From Tyto alba (Eukaryota > Chordata > Aves > Strigiformes > Tytonidae), in contig NW_024881272.1 of the NCBI RefSeq assembly GCF_018691265.1, positions 25,657,323 through 25,721,322 of the forward strand: a DNA stretch of 64,000 bases, given 5' to 3'. The position numbers and the translations under genes were made by a program. Shown here one piece after another: positions 58,571 through 64,000 of the stretch. Under the pieces are notes generated by a model. That model did no database searches, was not told the DNA's origin, and saw only the letters and a program-made list of their open reading frames with translations. The first letter of the stretch is position 1. Every line of letters begins with the position of its first letter.

Positions 58571-60289
58571 AGGATGGATCTACGCTTTTCCATAAGGCTG
58601 TCATATTTATACTGACAAGGGTTCTGTAAGGTCTTTGCATGAACATTTGTATCTATCTGTGCCTATAATCAACAGACTTCTTGCCAGAAATGAAAGAAAA
58701 TGACCAGTCTAGCTCAGCTGTCATCTCATGTTTGTTGTCCTATTGTTCACTATTTATCAAACCATATAAAGCTTCAATATTGTTTTAGGATCTGAGCACT
58801 GGATATCGCCTTGGCCACTGGGCTATTAGGTGCCAAGCCCTGTCTTGTCTTAGTTCCTCCAGATTACCTGAGCAAGAACACCTCAGCTGTGCTAAATTTG
58901 GGCTTTTCTACCCCAGCAAGATGGGCTAAACACATCCCTGGTCCCACCTTGTGTTTGCAGAAGGCAGATGAGGAGCATGCACGGAGATGGGACTGGGTTC
59001 CAACTCCCAGGTTTGCTGACAGTGTTAATGTACCCTTGGTATTTTCTGGTCATTGGAAAACCATTGGTGTTCCTATTGCTTTAACTTTGGAGCTCCATAG
59101 TTTGGAATTTTAGGGAAAACCACTGGACAGAGCAGATCTTGAATGCCAAGGAGGATAGAATCACTCATACTCATCATTCTGCTATTGCATAGAAGTGTTC
59201 CTGGCCAAGGGCTAGATTAAGCTCATCTATTTAACAAAGAGAAGGTTAAACGGTGACTTGATTTTCATCTATAAATACCTTCCCAGGAACCAGAGTTCTG
59301 GTAGCAGACAGCTTTTTAATCTAGCAGACAAAAGCTGAACAAAGCCCAATAGTTAGAAGATGAAGCAAATGAATTTAGAGCAGAATTGAGGGACAGACTT
59401 TTAGGAGGGAGGAGGATTAACCTTTAATGAACCTTTCCAAAGGATGTTGGGTTCTCTGCCTTTACCTTCTTGGTGGCACAGCCTTTCTGTTTGCCCAGAC
59501 CCATACCATGAAGATCCTGGAAAAACAGGTTGGAACAGGACTTTGTGAAAGAACGAAGCAATTTTTAAACTGCTCTTAGGGCATCTTTCCACATCATATC
59601 TTTGTTTGCACAAGCTCATCTTTCCACTTGTGCCTCCTTCCCTGCAGATCACCCCATTGCACATAATTGGGCTCAGGGAGGCTGGACATGAAAACTGAGC
59701 TGCCAGATTCAGATTGCTATTATTCTTAAAATTTGCCTCAGAAATACACCTTTGATTTTAGGTTTTAAAATAATGTTATCATAGTGGGAACGATTAAAAA
59801 AAATAAGAAGAAAAGGGGTAGTTTTTGAATCAGCAATGAAAATAGCCTGTAAAAAAAAAAAAAAAAATCAAAATTTCAAGGAAAAGAAAAAGTCAGAAAA
59901 TGTTTGTAGTTTGAACTAATACTGAAGATTAGAAAATTTTTACTTTCTTTAATCTATTTTTTATTTTAACATTCATTTAGATGAAAAAATGGGGGTGAAA
60001 AGCAATTTTTGACATTTCACTTTTTGGGGCTTTTCAATAATATGCAATAATTGGAGAATAAAAGACAGATGAAAGAAATCCACCCCACCGAACTCTGTAA
60101 CTAGTTTTAGACTTCAGAATAAAATAAAACTCAGAGTATTTAGTAGCTTGTATTAAGGTATTTTTTATTGGTGATGCTATGAACCTTATTCCATTTGGCT
60201 AATGAATTTTTAGTTTATGGAAGGTCTGTTTTTAACTTTCCTACAATCATCTCATAACCAAGGTGAGGAGATGAAGACAATAAATTTAA
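58571..60289. other. Unique non-coding sequence, AT-rich after 59.7 kb
   Basis: An A17 run lies at 59851-59867. From 59740 to 60240 the sequence is AT-rich with simple T- and A-runs. No gene recognised. Confidence 0.5.
59851..59867 (+). repeat. Poly(A) tract (A17)
   Basis: Seventeen A in an AT-rich surrounding, followed by TCAAAATTTC. No retroposed body is recognised. Confidence 0.85.
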
Positions 60290-60530
60290 AAACAAAAGAT
60301 TTAGTTAGGACACCTAATTAGGATTTCTAATCAGGAGTCATCAAGACCTATAATTAGCAGGGTTGTTCAGACTCATTGCTTTCTCTTTAATGGCCATAGG
60401 ACATCCAAATGGTTTTAAATTATGTACCATGGGCTCCTAATCAGTTTATTGAACATCATAAATTGTTAAAAGGAGTTAATAGCTTGTGTTTCTTGATAGA
60501 AAGTGCTAATACTCGAGGCAGAGAACTCAT
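60290..60530. promoter_or_regulatory. CNE-like block with ATTA motifs
   Basis: ACACCTAATTAGGATTTC, TAATCAGGAGTC, CTATAATTAGCAGG, CTCCTAATCAGTTTATTG and AGTTAATAGC form a dense set of TAAT/ATTA cores. CTAATTAG at 60313-60320 is a perfect palindromic homeodomain dimer-type site. Confidence 0.4.
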
Positions 60531-60659
60531 CAAATGAACCTCGTTAGAGGGGGGAGGAGGGAGATTGTGTCTCAGTGTCTCATTTTGTTTTAGTAATTAG
60601 CTTTTACTGGATTATCCGATCCAAATCTTTATTCAGTTTACTCTGTCAAATCTAGTTTG

Positions 60660-60910
60660 CATTTTAAATGGAAAATTGACACAGGGAACAATTTGTCTCC
60701 TGACTGGGTTAACGGGTCCGGCTGGCAGGAGGCACCTGCAGAGAGTGGGGGTTATTTCGAAAGCCCAGCGGAGGGGGTGTTCCCCAACAGTTGATGTCCT
60801 CCAGCCTTCACCCGCAGCTTCTGCCCCTGCAGCAGAAGTGCAGCCACTTGTGAAATTGCCACGATGCGGTCCTGGCTTGCCCCGAGAGCATTCGAGGACT
60901 GACGGCACAG
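60660..60910. other. GC-rich block with clustered CpGs, next to a CNE-like stretch
   Basis: GGTTAACGGGTCCGGCTGG, TATTTCGAAAGCCCAGCGG, CACCCGCAG, CACGATGCGG, CCCCGAGAG and CATTCGAGGACTGACGG are spread over about 200 bp. The preceding 60550-60660 is AT-rich and CNE-like. Both strands are open here (83 plus and 94 minus codons), as expected from the GC content. Possible regulatory element. Confidence 0.35.
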
Positions 60911-62679
60911 GGAGCATGCTGGCATAAAGTCATCATCCGGGAGCAGATCAGCTGGTTCTGAGCAGGTTTTTGTCTCCGACAGTAGCTGGTAGAAGCTGCT
61001 TTAGCAGAAGTTATAAGAAAGCTCCCAGTGGACAATTACAAAAAATTCTCCCTACAGGGAGAACATTTCCTAAATTAACGAAAGGTCCCTGGTGTGAAGT
61101 GAGTGTGTGGGTATTAATGTCCACCTTATCTGCTGTGGCAAGATGCATTAAAACGCAGAGGTCTCTGCTGTTTTACTGGCTGCCGTTGTGGCATCTGTCC
61201 ATGTGGCTTTGTCTGACTGCCGAAAATGCTCAGGTCCTGCTGTGAGTTCCAGCACAGCTGATTCAGCACCAAGGTATAGTTCTTCCCTACTGTGCAATGA
61301 AAAGAGCTGGGCAGGAGCTCCAGATGTCAGTCAAGTCTCCCACTGCCACCCCATTGCATGGCCCCTCACATAATAGTGGCTTCAGCTATTACCTTGTTGA
61401 CCAAAAGTTGGAGGGAAAACCACAGCATATTTCAGTTTTCAAGTGTCCACCCCCAGGACTCTGATGGTTGTTGGTTTTATTTTTTTAACTTTGCACGATA
61501 TCTTTATGGCATATCAGAAACCAGTGATTAACCTCCCATAGTTGAGTGTATATGGCAAGGTGGCCAATGCTGGGATGACCAAGGTATGTTGGTGTTGGAG
61601 TCTTGTAGCCCTGCAGGTCCTGCGCTGAAGATTTTCTTTATAATTGGTTGCATGTTAGCCAAAGGCCATGCTTTGAGGTAAAAGAACAAAAATCCTTTAT
61701 TCTTCCAAATATCTGGGATGGACTGCAACTTGCACATTTCTGTGTGGATGCTGCAAGTTTTCCTGCGTTACAGAATTGTACCAGCCCACCTGGGACACCT
61801 GGTTGCTGGGGGGTTTTATTGACCCCTGTGATAGGTGTTGATATTCATCACTCTGGAGCAAGTTCCTGTCTTCTTTATCCCTCTTTATGTCTACACTGTG
61901 CATCGAAATACTGTGGGAGCAAATCAGACCCAAAAGAAGCATTCCTCAGAAAAAATATAAGAGAATCAGACTTCTGAGTAGGATGAGGCATGGCCAGTTG
62001 CTGAAATTATTCCAGGGCTGCAGTACACATTAATTGAGTTTACCTCCCCCGATTACTAATGTTATTAATTACTTGTACAGGGCAGGTCTGCAGCTGGAGG
62101 GATGAGGTCCTGTGACTCCAAGGGAGCAAAGAGGTGCCCAAAGCCCCTGACCTGAATGGGGATCCTCTTAGTGCCGCTTCACCGAGCAGCAGCCACCCTG
62201 GGGAACTGGTATCTCAGCCCCGGTGAGGACTCAGTGATGAAGTCACCTGGGGAAACCTCTGGCAGAGCAGGGACCCACAGCTTGTTGGTATCCTATAATG
62301 CCACCTTCTCCCACTGCACTCCCCACTTCAGGGGAGTGGCTCGGCAGCATCCCACAGGAGAGATGCCCCTGGCTCAGACATCGCATCCCCTGATGGCTTT
62401 AGGGGAGGGTACAGAGCCACCTGGGAACGAGATTGCAGCAAATATCATGTCTCTTGCAAGCCTCCCTGAACCCATGGAACAAGACAAAAGAGATTCATCC
62501 CCCTCTTTCTGCTTGGGAAGAGGGGTTGGGAAAGTGAGTCTTTCCATGCTAATGTCACACAATTACCTCTTAACTGCCAAAACAAATGGCAGAAATGGGG
62601 AAAGTGACACCAAATCAAAAATGTCACAGGTGATCGATTCATGTCATCTGCCATCGCTGCAGCCAAGGCTGGCGAGAGA
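60911..62679. other. Unique non-coding sequence; longest plus-strand frame at 62156-62689
   Basis: The 177-codon plus frame (62156-62689) has a hypothetical product with no domain, signal peptide or repeat structure I know. A 79-codon minus frame overlaps it. CNE-like words such as CCCCGATTACTAATGTTATT occur at 62047-62075. No splice context supports an exon. Confidence 0.4.
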
Positions 62680-62905
62680 GACACAGTGATAACACAACAC
62701 TAATATTATATTACAGCCTTCACGGCGCTGAATGCCAAGTGATGAATATGTGTCACTTTATGTGTCGCTCACTCTCTGGGCCTGGGCGGGCGAGCATGGA
62801 AAATGGAGTGTTCAGGATTAATGATATCGAAAATGATAGAGAGGAGATTGAAAATTCCTTCCTTCCTGAACCATGCAGATTGAAATGTACCTCAGAGCTA
62901 TCTCT
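62680..62905. promoter_or_regulatory. CNE-like block
   Basis: Contains CACTAATATTATATTACAG, AAGTGATGAATATG, TATGTGTCGCTCAC, GGCGGGCGAGC and AGGATTAATGATATCGAAAAT in repeat-free sequence with CpGs. The region 62809-62835 has the TAAT/GATA-like core. Inferred from texture only. Confidence 0.38.
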
Positions 62906-62955
62906 TGCTGCCCTCCTCCTCCGCCCACTTTTTAAAGGTCTTTTCAACAGCATTT

Positions 62956-63066
62956 TGAAAAAGGAAGAAAAAAAGAGAAGGGAAGGGAAAGGAAAAGGAA
63001 AAGAAGGGAAGGGAAAGGAAAGGAAAGGAAAAGGGAGGGGAAAGGAAGGGAAGGGAGAGGAGAGAA
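62956..63066 (+). repeat. Polypurine (GGAAA)n-type tract, about 111 bp
   Basis: Uninterrupted A/G sequence of GGGAA, GGAAA and AAGAA units. Long purine mirror-like tracts can form triplex (H-DNA). An embedded four-run G motif (63033-63035, 63037-63040, 63048-63050, 63053-63055) also meets quadruplex spacing. The Lys/Gly/Glu run in the 129-codon plus frame at 62739-63128 comes from this tract, so that frame is not a gene. Confidence 0.9.
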
Positions 63067-63455
63067 CAGGACTTTATAGTGTTTTACTTGGAAATTACTT
63101 CCTCTGTTCCTCATGGTTTGATTTATGATCAAGATTCCCATCTTCAGATGTATGCTTATTCTCACACAGGCAGCTATAGCACAGAATATGTCTGTGATTT
63201 TAATCCAGTACCATAATATCTCTGTTAAAAACCTGATGTGGCCAGAAGGTTGTGGCTGGATGGAGGTTAGCAAGTGATGTGTTATGATTAACAAGTGATC
63301 TTACTGAGAGCTCTCAATGAAAACTAGAGTATTTTAATGCTCGTAAAGTCTATTCTTCAGCCTTCAGAAACTTCAGTTAAAAATCAGAGCCCTGCAGTGC
63401 TGGTAATTTTCTGCATCTAATATGAAGAACTGATAACAGAGAAGATGGATCACAG
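63067..63455. other. Unique non-coding sequence
   Basis: AT-rich, no gene recognised. The minus frame at 62944-63294 runs through the polypurine tract and is an artefact. Confidence 0.45.
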
Positions 63456-63535
63456 CTTTATCCCTAAAGTGACTTGGCCAATGTCACAGGCAGAGCTGAG
63501 CTGATATATGGCTCCTCCTTTCATATTCACACACT
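63456..63535 (+). repeat. MIR-like SINE core relic
   Basis: AAGTGACTTGGCCAATGTCA then CAGGCAGAGCTGAGCTG is close to the conserved core of MIR-type SINEs (aagtgacttgcccaaggtca cacag ... gcagagctggga). Flanks are not recognisable. Confidence 0.5.
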
Positions 63536-64000
63536 GTTTATGCATGAATGCTTCAAGATGACCCATTCCCAGGGGCGCAGAAACTGAAGACACTTTGGTG
63601 GGGCTGGAGAAGGCTACAGATGTGTATTTATGTAGCTGGAGGATTAGACCCTGCCAGCCCATGGAGAGATGCTTTTGTGCAGATACCCAACTTGTCCTGG
63701 TGTCTGCCTGAATGCAGGTTCTGTGAGCTGCAGAACCATTCTGCAGTGCCTGGAGTTGTTGGCTGAGGTGTTTGCTAGATGTGGGCAGGACCCCGTGGGA
63801 TTGCTGGCCCGGTGGGAGCTCAGCCAGGGGCTGTTCACCCTCTGTGTCTGACAGTGGGTGCTTGTGACCATCCTGCTTTTGAGGAGTAAGGTTAGCTCCT
63901 CATGGCTGTAGATATACCAGTCCTGGAGCTTCGGTTTGGGTTTATCCTGGGTTTTGGCAAGGATGACTCAAGGCTTTCATAGAGAAATCAAAGGAGGGAA
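63536..64000. other. Unique non-coding sequence to window end
   Basis: Moderately GC-rich with short frames on both strands. No gene recognised. Confidence 0.45.

Noticed and set aside
58329..58646. 106-codon minus-strand protein
   Set aside because: It crosses a nested inverted repeat and an A/T-rich tract, so the open frame is better explained by structure and composition.
62156..62689. 177-codon plus-strand gene
   Set aside because: No recognisable domain, no splice or promoter context, and an overlapping open minus-strand frame.
62739..63128. 129-codon protein with Lys/Gly/Glu repeats
   Set aside because: The repeat part is simply the polypurine tract translated.
1..64000. CRISPR array, prokaryotic operon, tRNA or rRNA genes, intact retrovirus
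   Set aside because: No regularly spaced repeats, ribosome-binding-site-led gene series, tRNA arms, rRNA words, paired LTRs or gag/pol frames were seen on either strand.

Overview
The window looks like 64 kb of non-coding DNA from a bird nuclear genome. Three things suggest this. (1) There are two fragments of CR1 LINEs, the dominant avian retrotransposon: an old one at about 19.28-19.71 kb and a short 3'-end fragment at about 44.36-44.55 kb whose microsatellite tail is of the type bird CR1 copies carry. (2) There are several very old repeat relics of the MIR-like and foldback/MITE-like kinds that I recall from bird, crocodile and turtle genomes. (3) Interspersed repeat density is low and no mammalian Alu or L1 sequence is visible. 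Species and locus cannot be named from the sequence alone; Neoaves is a guess.

I found no protein-coding gene, tRNA, rRNA or recognisable small RNA. The open reading frames present (longest 236 codons at 9738-10448 minus, then 177 codons at 62156-62689 plus) have no recognisable domain and look like chance frames in non-coding DNA. The window is therefore best read as intergenic DNA or the inside of a large intron. It carries at least a dozen AT-rich blocks with clustered homeodomain-type ATTA motifs and retained CpGs, which look like conserved non-coding elements (CNEs). That pattern is typical of the neighbourhood of a developmental regulator, but conservation cannot be tested here.

Layout. 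0-15 kb: unique sequence with a G-quadruplex motif (211-227), an A-tract (2015-2055), CNE-like blocks near 4.2, 11.0 and 12.6 kb, a GC-rich block near 9 kb and a MIR-like relic at 13.2 kb. 15-30 kb: a relic repeat containing a CTCF-like motif (15.3 kb), the old CR1 (19.3-19.7 kb), C16 and T24 tracts, a GC-rich promoter-like block joined to a CNE-like block (23.5-24.0 kb), and a PRDM1/IRF-like motif (25.78 kb). 30-48 kb: the densest CNE-like part (31.8, 33.2, 35.1, 41.7 and 46.2 kb), strong G-tracts, a T/G-rich asymmetric stretch and the CR1 fragment with its double pentamer tail. 48-64 kb: a second CTCF-like motif in minus orientation at 51.0 kb, a CCAAT-rich promoter candidate with a nearby splice donor and perfect hairpin (55.1-55.25 kb), a foldback at 58.46-58.57 kb, CNE-like blocks at 55.3, 60.3 and 62.7 kb, and a 111-bp polypurine tract at 62.96 kb.

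The observations most worth checking are the 55.1 kb promoter candidate, the 58.5 kb foldback, the (GGTTA)9(GAATA)12 CR1 tail, the oriented CTCF-like motifs and the CNE-like blocks. I saw no convincing evidence of a new multi-gene system.
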